A stretch of DNA of 32,433 bases from Actinomycetota bacterium (GCA_005787035.1 SYCI01000103.1:1-32433); one strand, 5' to 3'. Positions 22,779 through 30,998 are shown, counted from the first letter of the stretch. The notes: generated by a model from the sequence alone, not told the origin. A program made the numbers and translations.

Positions 22779-24086
22779 ATGGACGACCAGATCCTGATGA
22801 ACAAGGTTCGTGAGCGAGCGGCCGAAGCACTGATCGCTCACCGCCAGGAGAGTCGAGAGACCGGCGCGCGACCGAGGCCCGGAGCCGAAGAGGTGGTCAT
22901 TCGCTCGGCTTGCGGAGTCCTCCTCGACGAGGAGGCGTCGTCGCGCCTGTTGAGTGGCCGTCCCACTCTCGACATCGACACCGAACGACGGATCACCAAG
23001 CGTGTCGTCGACGAGTTGCTCGGGATGGGGCCCCTGCAGGACCTCCTCGACGATCCGGAGATCACCGACATTCACGTCCGGGGCACCTCGCCGGTTTGGG
23101 TGAAGCGACGGGATGGAAGCCGGCTCGAGATTCCGTCCATCGTCGATCACCCCGATGAATTGGTTGCGCTCGTTCGAAATGCAGCTTCACGGTCGTCCCG
23201 CGGTGAGCGTCGCTTCGATGCCTCGACCGTCGAGTGCAACCTCTGTCTGGAAGATGGCAGCCGGCTGTTCGCCATCATGGACGTCTCGTCCGAGCCCTCG
23301 TTGGTGATCAGAAAGCACCAGTTCTCACTTGCATCCCTGTCCGATCTCGAATCCACCGGGATCTTCGGCTCCGAAGTGAGTGACTTCTTCCGAGCTGCCG
23401 TCCGGGCCCGTAGGAACATCGTGATCGCCGGTGGCACCGGGTCCGGAAAGACGACTCTTCTGCGCGCCCTGATCAACGAGGTTCCACGGGACGAGCGCAT
23501 CGTCACGATCGAGGATGCCTACGAGTTGGGTATCGACCGTTTCGGAGATCTGCACCCCGACCACGACGCACTGCAATCGAGGCCACCGAACATCGAGGGC
23601 AACGGCGCCATTCCTTTGGCCGATCTGACTCGGATGGCTCTACGAATGGATCCTGATCGAGTGATCGTCGGCGAAGTGCGGGGCGCGGAGGCCTTTCCGA
23701 TGTTGATGGCAATGAGCCAAGGAAACAACGGATCCATGTGCACGTTGCACGCCGACTCGACTCGATCGGTCTTCCCCAAGCTCGCGGCGTACGTTTCCAT
23801 GGCTGAAACAGGACTTCCCGTCGACATCGTCAATCTCGTGATCGCCTCGGCGGTGCACCTCGTCGTGCACATCGAAATTCGCAACGGCCGACGGAGGATC
23901 ACGAGCATTCGAGAGGTGGTCGATGCCGACGGGGCTCGCATCGTTTCGAATGAGATCTTCGAGAGTGATCAACGTGGTCGTCTCGAGTCCGCATTTCCGA
24001 TGACGGCCGAACTGCGGGATCTGCTCGACGAATACGGATATGCCGCGATTCGGGACAACTCACGCCGATTCCCGGTGGTGGCCTGA
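22779..24086 (+). CDS. cpaF: Tad pilus ATPase CpaF/TadA
   Basis: A 435-residue type II/IV secretion ATPase of the TadA/CpaF branch. The N-terminal domain (about 1-170) includes LLGMGPLQDLLDDPEITDIHVRG. The motor has Walker A GGTGSGKTT at 218-226, the Asp box TIEDAYEL (243-250), Walker B DPDRVIVGEVRG (291-302) and the His box LHADS (323-327). A hexamer of this protein drives pilin insertion and probably retraction. Motifs are intact. It follows the TadZ-like gene directly and shares one base with tadB (TGATG), as expected for a co-translated machine. Confidence 0.96.
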   Translation: MDDQILMNKVRERAAEALIAHRQESRETGARPRPGAEEVVIRSACGVLLDEEASSRLLSGRPTLDIDTERRITKRVVDELLGMGPLQDLLDDPEITDIHVRGTSPVWVKRRDGSRLEIPSIVDHPDELVALVRNAASRSSRGERRFDASTVECNLCLEDGSRLFAIMDVSSEPSLVIRKHQFSLASLSDLESTGIFGSEVSDFFRAAVRARRNIVIAGGTGSGKTTLLRALINEVPRDERIVTIEDAYELGIDRFGDLHPDHDALQSRPPNIEGNGAIPLADLTRMALRMDPDRVIVGEVRGAEAFPMLMAMSQGNNGSMCTLHADSTRSVFPKLAAYVSMAETGLPVDIVNLVIASAVHLVVHIEIRNGRRRITSIREVVDADGARIVSNEIFESDQRGRLESAFPMTAELRDLLDEYGYAAIRDNSRRFPVVA

Positions 24087-24793
24087 TGTCGGTCGTCTGG
24101 TCTCTCGCCTTCGGTCTCTCCATCGGCTCGGGTGCGGTGTTCGTCATCGCGGCGTTGCGAGGTGTGGAGTTTCCGGGAGGTCATCGGTCCAAGGGAAGTT
24201 CTCGTTCCGGGAATTCCGACGATCGACCCCTGGTGGAAGGTCTTGCCGTCTGGATCGAGCAACTCCGCGACATGATGGCCGGCGCGCGGGGACTCGAGCA
24301 GGCCTTGTCGGCAAGTGCGACGACCGCACCCAGCATTGTTCGACCGGCTGTGGAGCGCCTTTCGGCCAATCTCGAGTTTCAATCGCTATCAACGGCGGCT
24401 CGTGGTTTCGCTTCGGATGTGAATCATCCCCTGGCCGACTTCGTGGCTGCGGTTCTGATCACGACTTCTCGGCATCAAGCCCGGGACGTCGTGGCTTTGC
24501 TGACCCAGTTGGCCGAGACATGTCGCGATGAGGTTTCGATGCGTACCCGGGTGTGGGTGTCGCGTGCGCGTACCCGAAGTGCGGTGCGGATCATCTCGGT
24601 GGTGGTCGTTGCATTCATTGCGGGTCTCTTCATCCTCAATCGCGACTATCTGGCTCCTTACTCGTCGGCAGGTGGCGCCATCGTGCTGGTCGTCGTGGTC
24701 TCGCTCTTCGCCGGATCCTTCCTGGGTCTCCGGCAACTGGCCCAATTCGACGTTCCTCCTCGGTTCGTGGCCGCATCAGAGGTCGAATCATGA
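24086..24793 (+). CDS. tadB: Tad pilus platform protein TadB
   Basis: A 235-residue inner-membrane platform protein. One N-terminal helix (about 4-24), a cytoplasmic helical T2SSF domain (about 45-160; PLVEGLAVWIEQLRDMMAGARGLEQAL and VVALLTQLAETCRDEVSMRTRVW) and two C-terminal helices (about 168-187 and 193-213). This is the TadB layout. With TadC it forms the membrane platform on which the ATPase works. It starts on the cpaF stop and overlaps tadC by four bases (ATGA). The track's longer frame 24553 reading is a shadow in another frame. Confidence 0.88.
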   Translation: MSVVWSLAFGLSIGSGAVFVIAALRGVEFPGGHRSKGSSRSGNSDDRPLVEGLAVWIEQLRDMMAGARGLEQALSASATTAPSIVRPAVERLSANLEFQSLSTAARGFASDVNHPLADFVAAVLITTSRHQARDVVALLTQLAETCRDEVSMRTRVWVSRARTRSAVRIISVVVVAFIAGLFILNRDYLAPYSSAGGAIVLVVVVSLFAGSFLGLRQLAQFDVPPRFVAASEVES

Positions 24794-25635
24794 GCATTCT
24801 CATGGGGGCTTTGCTCGGTACGGGTGTGCTGCTGGTCATGATGGCGATGCGACCACGCGAACTGGAAGTGGCCCTGGCCACTTTTGGTACCGGGGCGATC
24901 CGCTCGGAAACGATGGCTCGACGAGCCCTCCGACTTTCCGCGACGCGATTTGCTCCAGCGTCGAGTGATCTTGCGGTCACCGGTCGTTCACTCGAGTCGT
25001 TTGCCCTCGAACGCATCGTGTGCCTGGCGATCGGCGCCGGGATTCCGATCGGTTGTGGAGTGATCACCCGAATCGGAGGCCTGACACTTCCGATCGGCTT
25101 GCTGTTGCCGTTCGTTCTCGCAGGAGCAACGGCCGGTGCGATGTTGCCCGTCATGACCGTTCGTCAATCGGCGGTGTCGGCCCGTCGGGACTTCCGCTCG
25201 TCCTTGTCCGCCTACCTCGATCTCGTTTCGATCATGCTGGCCGGGGGAGCTGGAGCGGAAACCGCCCTCGTCGCCGCGGCCCGAGTCGGATCCGGTCGAA
25301 CCTTTGCCGTCGTGACCGAGTGCCTCGAAATCGCGCGTTCCAGCCGACGTTCGTTGTGGAGCGTTCTCGCCGAAGAAGGCGACCGTCTCGGGATCATCGA
25401 GCTCCCCGAGCTCGCATCGACCATCCAGTTGAGTGGTGAGCACGGTGCTCGTATGACGGCATCACTCACCGCCAAGGCACGTTCCCTGCGCGCCAAGCAG
25501 ATGGCCGACATCGAAGCTTCGGCGAACGCGGCCACCGAACGAATGGGTTTACCCATGGTCCTGATGTTCATGGGATTCCTGGTGCTTCTCGGGTATCCGG
25601 CGATGCACCTCATCAGTCAGGGATTCAGCAGCTGA
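24790..25635 (+). CDS. tadC: Tad pilus platform protein TadC
   Basis: A 281-residue membrane protein, partner of TadB. The start is a short hydrophobic helix (MSILMGALLGTGVLLVMMAM); two more helices at about 72-90 and 95-118 (GLTLPIGLLLPFVLAGATAGAML), then a T2SSF domain (about 128-250; LDLVSIMLAGGAGAETALVAAARVG, ELASTIQLSGEHGARMTASL, ATERMGLPM) and a C-terminal helix (about 253-275). I use the ATG at 24790, which overlaps the tadB stop, not the track's 24553. A 34-base gap separates it from the pilin gene, where the strong ribosome binding site lies. Confidence 0.88.
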   Translation: MSILMGALLGTGVLLVMMAMRPRELEVALATFGTGAIRSETMARRALRLSATRFAPASSDLAVTGRSLESFALERIVCLAIGAGIPIGCGVITRIGGLTLPIGLLLPFVLAGATAGAMLPVMTVRQSAVSARRDFRSSLSAYLDLVSIMLAGGAGAETALVAAARVGSGRTFAVVTECLEIARSSRRSLWSVLAEEGDRLGIIELPELASTIQLSGEHGARMTASLTAKARSLRAKQMADIEASANAATERMGLPMVLMFMGFLVLLGYPAMHLISQGFSS

Positions 25636-25656
25636 ATCACTGGGAAACAACACACC

Positions 25657-25663
25657 AAAGGAG
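25657..25663 (+). promoter_or_regulatory. Strong ribosome binding site of the pilin gene (AAAGGAG)
   Basis: AAAGGAG, six bases before the ATG. Most genes nearby are coupled by overlaps or lack such a site, so this one probably raises pilin output relative to the other operon products. Confidence 0.7.
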
Positions 25664-25669
25664 AAAGAA

Positions 25670-25864
25670 ATGACGCAATTCAGACAGATCTGGGACTACT
25701 ACTCGATTCGCTTGGCGGCGTCTCGAGAAGCGGACCAAGACGCTGGTGAGGTCAGCGCAACGACGGTGGTACTGGCCGCTGCGCTGATCGCCTTGGCGAT
25801 CTCGGTCGGGGTCATCATCACCAACAAGGTTCGTGACAAGGCGAACAGCCTCGACCTGGGCTGA
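25670..25864 (+). CDS. Flp-like pilin precursor (unusual class)
   Basis: A 64-residue prepilin-like protein, the likely main pilus subunit. A 25-residue polar leader ends in QDAG, followed by a 25-residue hydrophobic helix (EVSATTVVLAAALIALAISVGVII) and a short charged tail (TNKVRDKANSLDLG). Size and layout fit Flp pilins. Processing would be expected after the Gly of DAG, giving EVSAT: Glu at +1 and Thr at +5, where Flp and type IV pilins normally have Glu at +5. AAAGGAG six bases before the ATG is the strongest ribosome binding site in the window, in keeping with an abundant product. No Tyr follows the Glu, unlike Flp1. Confidence 0.78.
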   Translation: MTQFRQIWDYYSIRLAASREADQDAGEVSATTVVLAAALIALAISVGVIITNKVRDKANSLDLG

Positions 25865-25871
25865 ATCCGAC

Positions 25872-26255
25872 ATGAGATCAACTCGTCGCGATCGAGGTTC
25901 GGCCACCTCCGAACTCGTGATCCTCACCCCGGTTTTGGTTCTTCTGATTCTGCTGGTCGTACAGATGTCGATCTACTTCCACGCTTCGCACGTGGCGTCA
26001 GCAGCCGCTTCGGAAGGCGCTGCGGTGGGGGCCGGGGCCGTACCGGACGAGGGCCGGGCCGAGATCGCGGCGACCGAGTTCGTTCGACAGCTGGGCGGGA
26101 CCATCACCCAACCACCCCGCGCGTCGATCGATTCCGAATTGATGAAGGTCCGGGTCTCGGTCGCCATTCCGGCGATCGTCCCGTTTTTCACCGAAGAGGT
26201 CGTGCGTGAGGCAGTGGAGCCGCTCGAAGAGGTCGTGGTGGAGGCCGAGCGATGA
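25872..26255 (+). CDS. TadE-like pseudopilin
   Basis: A 127-residue protein with a short basic leader and a prepilin-like site: RRDRG then SATSELVILTPVLVLLILLVV, with Glu at +5 after the Gly, the TadE signature. The hydrophobic helix (about 13-33) is followed by an outer domain containing SAAASEGAAVGAGAVPDEGRAEIAATEF, a TadE-family helix with small residues, and a beta part. TadE/TadF are minor pilins needed for assembly. Start at ATG 25872, eight bases after the pilin stop, replaces the longer track start. It overlaps the next gene by four bases. Confidence 0.85.
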   Translation: MRSTRRDRGSATSELVILTPVLVLLILLVVQMSIYFHASHVASAAASEGAAVGAGAVPDEGRAEIAATEFVRQLGGTITQPPRASIDSELMKVRVSVAIPAIVPFFTEEVVREAVEPLEEVVVEAER

Positions 26256-26659
26256 AGCGATTGCTCCGGGACCACGGGAGTGTGTCGGTCGAGATGGTCG
26301 TACTCACCCCTCTGCTCGTTGTACTCACCTTGTTCGGAGTCTTCGCGGGCCGAGTGACCGAAGGTCTCACCTCGGTCCGACACGCAGCCGATCAAGGGGC
26401 GCGGGCTGCTTCGAAGGTTGCCGTGGCGCGGATGGAGATGGTCGGCCGCGAGGCCGCTCTGGAGGATTTGCGGAGTCACGATGTGGCTTGCACTACCCCT
26501 CGCATTTCGGTCACCCGAGGTGACGGCGGACGGACGGTCACGGTGGGTATCGAATGCTTCTCATCCAACGATGGACTCGGACTCCTCGGCGTCTCCTCAC
26601 CCCCGACGCGAGCAAGCTCGACCGAAGTCATCGACTTCTATCGCGGAGGAGACGAATGA
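26252..26659 (+). CDS. Second TadE/TadF-like pseudopilin
   Basis: A 135-residue protein: leader MKRLLRDHG, then SVSVEMVVLTPLLVVLTLFGVFAG, with Glu at +5 after Gly, again the TadE-type processing site. The outer part holds TSVRHAADQGARAASKVAVARMEMVGREAALEDL and two Cys (VACTTPR and IECFSSN) which could form a disulfide as in some TadF proteins. It overlaps the first TadE gene (ATGA) and the following gene (ATGA), so the three minor proteins are translated together. Confidence 0.83.
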   Translation: MKRLLRDHGSVSVEMVVLTPLLVVLTLFGVFAGRVTEGLTSVRHAADQGARAASKVAVARMEMVGREAALEDLRSHDVACTTPRISVTRGDGGRTVTVGIECFSSNDGLGLLGVSSPPTRASSTEVIDFYRGGDE

Positions 26660-27048
26660 GGGCGACGTGTCGCGACCATGGGATCATCTCAGCTTTCGTC
26701 GTCGGCATCGTGCTGACTCTCATTCTGTCCACCGGGCTCGCTCTCGACAGTGGTCGATTGGTTGCCGCGCGAGTCGAGATCGCCGACCACGCCGAAAATG
26801 CAGCCCGACTCGCAGCGCAGGAAGTAGTGGGTATCCGTTCGGGCCGTCCGGTGGTCGACCCGGTACGAGGCCGCCGTGTCGCCTCCACTTACTTGGCAAG
26901 TCATGGCCTGGACGGAACCGTCACTATCGGATCGCGATCGGTCACCGTCGAGGTCCACACGACTCGGAACATGCTGATACTCCAGTTGGCTGGTATTTCG
27001 TCGAAGACGGTGTCGGCATCCCGTACTGCGGAGATCACCGACGCATGA
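26656..27048 (+). CDS. TadG-like pilus assembly protein (short form)
   Basis: A 130-residue protein: MRATCRDHGIISAFVVGIVLTLILSTGLALDSGRLVAARVEIADHAENAARLAAQE in outline, the N-terminal Tad-like domain of TadG/RcpX-type proteins (helix plus LDSGRLVAARxxxxxxADxAARLAA). The +5 residue after Gly is Phe, not Glu, which fits TadG better than TadE. Full-length TadG has a von Willebrand factor A domain; here it is missing, so this is the short actinobacterial form. It overlaps both neighbours by four bases. I use the ATG at 26656, not the track's 26554. Confidence 0.78.
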   Translation: MRATCRDHGIISAFVVGIVLTLILSTGLALDSGRLVAARVEIADHAENAARLAAQEVVGIRSGRPVVDPVRGRRVASTYLASHGLDGTVTIGSRSVTVEVHTTRNMLILQLAGISSKTVSASRTAEITDA

Positions 27049-29144
27049 GAAAGATGATCTTTCGTTTGCTATTGATCGTTTTCGTCACTCTTCCGTTGAT
27101 CGGTGGAACGATCGGTCTGGGGACGCAATTCGATTCCGGGTCTCTTGCTCGGGACATCACCCAGTTGTTCATTCGGACATGGAGTGGCGAGGTCGACGCT
27201 GGAGTTCTGATCGCCTGGTGTTCGATCGGTCTGTTGGTGACATGGTGGTTGGTCGGTCTCTCGTTGATCAGAGCGATGATCAGCCTGCGCAAGGGTGGGG
27301 GCACGAGAAGCGGTGTTGGTCGATGGCTTGCCGTCGCGGTGATCACCGGAGCTCTCCCCATCGGTGAAACAGCGGTGAGTGCTTCCGAGTCAGCGCCGAT
27401 TTCAGTCGAGTCATCGACGGTTGGTTCGAAGGTTGAGGACGAGTCGACTGCTCGCGGATTGGACGCCAACGAAGTCCTTTCTTTCAGTCTCGGAGCCGGA
27501 TCGGCATTGGTGGGGGCCGGAATGGTCAAGCGGATACGGCATAGCCAGCTCCGCCGGCTTCGTGAGGTTGATCGCGATTCGGAGCCGATCCGCGTCCCGG
27601 ACGAGCTCGTCGAGTGGCCGGCATGGAAACGCGCCGAAGTGCTCGTCGAGCGAATGGAGTCGGCGATCGCAATTGCCGCCGAGATCGAGCGGGAAGCACA
27701 GGTTGTCCAAGTGGTCGTTCACGAATCGGGGGATCTCCTCCTCGAGTTCGATCGAGTCCCCAAAGTCACCGAACCCTTCGAACGCGTCTCGAACCGAATC
27801 GCTCGTCTACGAAGTGCGGTCGATGTCGGCGCTTCGAGGTCGTCGGAGCTCCTGACCGTGCTGATCCACGTCGGGCGAACCACGGGTGGAAGCGTTTGGA
27901 TCAACCTCGCGGCAACACGAAGCTTCATGGTCGATGATGAGGCTGACGACTCCGCAGTGGTGTGGCGTGCACTGACCTCGGGCGTCCGACTCGGACCTTT
28001 CAATGAACGGGTGACGATCGTAGGCGGCGAGCAAGATGGAGCCGTCGGTACCGGTTTGATGACGACGGAGTCCGAGGTAGCCACGGTGGCTGGATTGATC
28101 TCGGATATCGGCCCGACTTTGGCGCTTCTGGAGGCACGGGACGAGAGGTTGAATCCCGCCAACATCCTCTGCCTCTGTCAGGGAAAAGCCGGTCCTCGCG
28201 ATCACGGTTTGGTCACGTCTGACAGTGGCTGGCGCCTCATGCCTTCGGGGATTGCAATCGAGCCAGTGGGGATGGCCGATGACGAAATTCAGCGCGTTCG
28301 TCAGTTGCTTGGTGACGAACACCTGCCGATGATCGTCCGGGAACGAGTCCCCGTGGAGATGGTGTGTGAGCCACACCATGCTCTGCCTCAGTGGACGTTC
28401 TTGGCGAGCGTGATGGGCCCACCCATGGTGGCTCATCGATCGCAGGGTCGAGTGGAGTTCGAGCGCTCGAAGGCCGAAGAACTCGTGATCTGGCTGGCTC
28501 TTCATCCGCAACAGCGACGTCGCTCACTTGCCCGCACTGCGCTCTGGAACGCCGCGGTCAAGGACGCAACTTTCTCGAACATCACTGCCGAGGTGCGCCG
28601 GGCATTGTCGATCATCGAAGACTCCGGCCCTGGTGAGCATTGGCTCGGTATCACGATGACCGACGATCTACCCCTGCACGAGTCCATCGTCGCCGACTCT
28701 CACATTCTGAAAGGGGCCTTGGACCATGCCCGGTCGGTACCGGAAGACGACGGGATCGGAGCTCTTCGCGAAGGCCTGGATCTTGTTCGGGGAACGCCGT
28801 TCTGTGGTTCGAACTTCATATGGCCTGATTACATCGGCGTGAGCAGTGATGTCGCCGTGATGATCGTACGTGCGTCGATGCTCATGGCCGATATGTGTCG
28901 GGAGGTTGGTGACCTGGAAGGTGTTTATTGGGCGACAGCGAAGGGGCTCGCAGCATTACCTGGGCACGAAGAACTCGTCGCGATACGCATGAAGGCTCAC
29001 GCCGACCACGGCGACTTCAGCGGTGTGCGTGCCGAGTGGGATTCGTATTGTCGGGCGATCGCTGCCGACGAATGGCGTCCGTCCGAGCCGGCCCCGAAAC
29101 TTGTCGAGTTATGGCGACAACTCGGCGGAAGGCCAGCTACCTGA
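27045..29144 (+). CDS. Membrane-anchored BTAD/SARP-like protein at the end of the Tad operon
   Basis: A 699-residue protein. Hydrophobic segments at about 5-25, 53-79, 92-112 and 144-161 anchor the N terminus. A long cytoplasmic region (about 165-470) follows. The C terminus resembles a SARP regulator: a winged-helix-like part (about 476-525, with EELVIWLALHPQQRRRSLARTALW and NITAEVRRALS) and a bacterial transcriptional activator domain of TPR helices (about 550-665, with ALREGLDLVRGTPFCG and EVGDLEGVYWATAKGLAALPGHEELVAIRMKAHA in part). Proteins of this design end Tad-like loci in other actinobacteria, some with a LysM domain; none is seen here. It may sense pilus state or regulate the operon; no DNA-binding evidence exists. 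Start ATG at 27045 overlaps the TadG-like stop. Confidence 0.8.
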   Translation: MRKMIFRLLLIVFVTLPLIGGTIGLGTQFDSGSLARDITQLFIRTWSGEVDAGVLIAWCSIGLLVTWWLVGLSLIRAMISLRKGGGTRSGVGRWLAVAVITGALPIGETAVSASESAPISVESSTVGSKVEDESTARGLDANEVLSFSLGAGSALVGAGMVKRIRHSQLRRLREVDRDSEPIRVPDELVEWPAWKRAEVLVERMESAIAIAAEIEREAQVVQVVVHESGDLLLEFDRVPKVTEPFERVSNRIARLRSAVDVGASRSSELLTVLIHVGRTTGGSVWINLAATRSFMVDDEADDSAVVWRALTSGVRLGPFNERVTIVGGEQDGAVGTGLMTTESEVATVAGLISDIGPTLALLEARDERLNPANILCLCQGKAGPRDHGLVTSDSGWRLMPSGIAIEPVGMADDEIQRVRQLLGDEHLPMIVRERVPVEMVCEPHHALPQWTFLASVMGPPMVAHRSQGRVEFERSKAEELVIWLALHPQQRRRSLARTALWNAAVKDATFSNITAEVRRALSIIEDSGPGEHWLGITMTDDLPLHESIVADSHILKGALDHARSVPEDDGIGALREGLDLVRGTPFCGSNFIWPDYIGVSSDVAVMIVRASMLMADMCREVGDLEGVYWATAKGLAALPGHEELVAIRMKAHADHGDFSGVRAEWDSYCRAIAADEWRPSEPAPKLVELWRQLGGRPAT

Positions 29145-29147
29145 TCG

Positions 29148-29531
29148 TCAGATTCGCGAGAAGAGGACTCCGAAACAGCCCACCAAGAGCGTCATGATTG
29201 TTGCAGTGTTGATCCGCAATGACTTTTGGAATTCTGCCTGCAACCCTTTGATGGCCGAAACATTCTTTTCTTGATGAGACGCGATCTCGGTTCGGAGATT
29301 GGCTAGTCCGACTTCAGTCGTGGCATTCAATTCCGCGAATTTGATATCTATGTCCGCAAACTTCAAGTTCATCTCGTCGCGGGTGGCAAAGGCTTTCAGA
29401 TCATCCTTGGTGGCGACTTGATTCCAGTCGAAGGGAGGCAACGAGCTCATGAGAACCCCGGCCATTTCTTCGCCGATCTGTCGTTCGAGCGATTGGTGCA
29501 ATCGAAGTCGTTGCTGTTCATTGGTGGTCAT
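29148..29531 (-). CDS. Coiled-coil membrane protein (DUF1640-like)
   Basis: A 127-residue protein: an N-terminal helical part (QQRLRLHQSLERQIGEEMAGVLMSSLPPFDWNQVATKDDLKAF), a heptad-patterned coiled coil (about 48-100) and one C-terminal transmembrane helix (about 104-123, TATIMTLLVGCFGVLF). The pattern 'IGEE..A..LM..LPP..W..VATKDDL' is one I recall from small actinobacterial proteins with a DUF1640/CCDC90-like coiled coil; function unknown. The ATG at 29531 has GGAG about ten bases upstream; a TTG at 29558 in the track is less likely. Codon use is noticeably richer in A and T than in its neighbours. It is convergent with the Tad operon. Confidence 0.72.
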   Translation of the reverse strand: MTTNEQQRLRLHQSLERQIGEEMAGVLMSSLPPFDWNQVATKDDLKAFATRDEMNLKFADIDIKFAELNATTEVGLANLRTEIASHQEKNVSAIKGLQAEFQKSLRINTATIMTLLVGCFGVLFSRI

Positions 29532-29603
29532 TGTGTACCGTCTCCTCTCCTCAGACAATGCTTGAGAGTGGAAATGAGTCGGATGACTCAGGAAGGAAAC
29601 GGT

Positions 29604-30989
29604 TCAGAATTGTTGATCGAATGAGCCGTTCAGCCCAAGGGCTTGCATCGCTTCACGAAGGGTGGCGACGCGCTCGATCTTGATGTCGACGTCGACATCG
29701 GGTGATTTCGCCGGGACGATTGCTTTGGCGAATCCGAGGCGGGCGGCCTCGGCGAGTCGGCGCGAAGCATGCGGCACTTGACGTACTTCGCCTCCCAAAC
29801 CGACTTCACCAAAGGCGATCACGTTGGGTGGCACGGGCTTGTTGGAGATAGCCGACAACACAGCGATACACAGACCGAGATCGGTGCCCGGTTCGGACAA
29901 CTTCACCCCGCCTACTACGGAGGCATAGACGTCGTGCTTTTGCACCGGACTCTTGACTCGCTGAGCGAGAACGGCCAGAAGCATGGCGAGCCGACCGGGG
30001 TCGAGACCCTGTGCGCTGCGACGAGCCGGCATGTCGTTCTTCAACTCGTTGGTGAGCACTTGCAGTTCCACCATGAGCGGACGCTGACCCTCGAGCGTGG
30101 GCACCACCACGCTGCCGGGCACGCCGGTTTGCCGATCGGAGAGGAAGAGGGCACTCGGGTCGGGGACTCCTCGCAGACCGGCTTCGACCATCTCGAAGAG
30201 GCCGAGTTCGGTGGTGGGTCCGAAACGGTGCTTGGACGCACGCAGGAGACGCAGCGCGTGGTGGCGCTCACCTTCGAACTGCAACACGGTGTCGACCACG
30301 TGTTCCAGCACCCGCGGTCCGGCGAGGCCACCTTCTTTGGTGACGTGACCCACGAGGATCACGGGAACATTGCGCTTCTTGGCTTCCATCACGAGTTTGT
30401 GCGCGCAACCACGGACCTGCACCACGCTTCCGGGTGACGAGCCGAGTTCGGGATCGACGAGGGTCTGAATGCTGTCGATCACGACGAGTTCGGGAGAGAG
30501 TTCGTCGAGCGCGGCGATCACGTGGGGAAGGACCGTCTCGGAGAGGAGCCAGAGTTCGGGGCGGACGGCATCGAGTCGTTCGGCACGGAGCCGGACTTGC
30601 TGAGCGCTCTCTTCGGCCGATACGTACAACGTGCGACCGGGCCACGCGGCCAGCGCTTGCAGGAGCAGTGTGCTCTTGCCGATACCCGGCTCTCCACCGA
30701 GAAGCGTGACCGAACCAGGCACCAATCCGCCGCCGAGTACGCGATCGAGTTCGTCGATACCCGTGGAGCGCGGTGCGCCGTGGGCGGCATCGATTTCGCC
30801 GATGCGCTGGGCCGGTGCCGAAGCCAGGAGTGCAACGCCGGCGGCGAGTGACGAGATGTGATTGGCATTCGGATCTTCCACGTCTTCCACGAGGCTGTTC
30901 CAGGCTCCGCAGGCTGTGCACTTACCGGCCCACTTCGGGAACTGCGCGCCGCAGTCGGAGCAGTTGTAGACGAGACGAAGGCGGGCCAC
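29604..30989 (-). CDS. radA: DNA repair protein RadA
   Basis: A 461-residue RadA (Sms), a RecA-like branch-migration helicase. N-terminal zinc finger CSDCGAQFPKWAGKCTACGAW (C10, C13, C24, C27; quoted in part), Walker A GGEPGIGKST at 98-107, Walker B LVVIDSIQT (168-176), the RadA motif at 253-257, and a C-terminal Lon-protease-like domain (about 300-450) with KLSEPGTDLGLCIAVLSA. The RadA motif is KHRFG here instead of the usual KNRFG. GTG start. It is nine bases downstream of the LppM-like gene and probably cotranscribed with it. Confidence 0.96.
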   Translation of the reverse strand: MARLRLVYNCSDCGAQFPKWAGKCTACGAWNSLVEDVEDPNANHISSLAAGVALLASAPAQRIGEIDAAHGAPRSTGIDELDRVLGGGLVPGSVTLLGGEPGIGKSTLLLQALAAWPGRTLYVSAEESAQQVRLRAERLDAVRPELWLLSETVLPHVIAALDELSPELVVIDSIQTLVDPELGSSPGSVVQVRGCAHKLVMEAKKRNVPVILVGHVTKEGGLAGPRVLEHVVDTVLQFEGERHHALRLLRASKHRFGPTTELGLFEMVEAGLRGVPDPSALFLSDRQTGVPGSVVVPTLEGQRPLMVELQVLTNELKNDMPARRSAQGLDPGRLAMLLAVLAQRVKSPVQKHDVYASVVGGVKLSEPGTDLGLCIAVLSAISNKPVPPNVIAFGEVGLGGEVRQVPHASRRLAEAARLGFAKAIVPAKSPDVDVDIKIERVATLREAMQALGLNGSFDQQF

Positions 30990-30998
30990 GGTGGAAAG

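Noticed and set aside
24553-24789. N-terminal extension of the TadC ORF
   Set aside because: It overlaps tadB in another frame; the ATG at 24790 gives the usual ATGA overlap.
26418-27044. N-terminal 209 residues of the 908-residue ORF
   Set aside because: They are read in a different frame across the TadE-like and TadG-like genes; the ATG at 27045 overlapping the previous stop is the real start.
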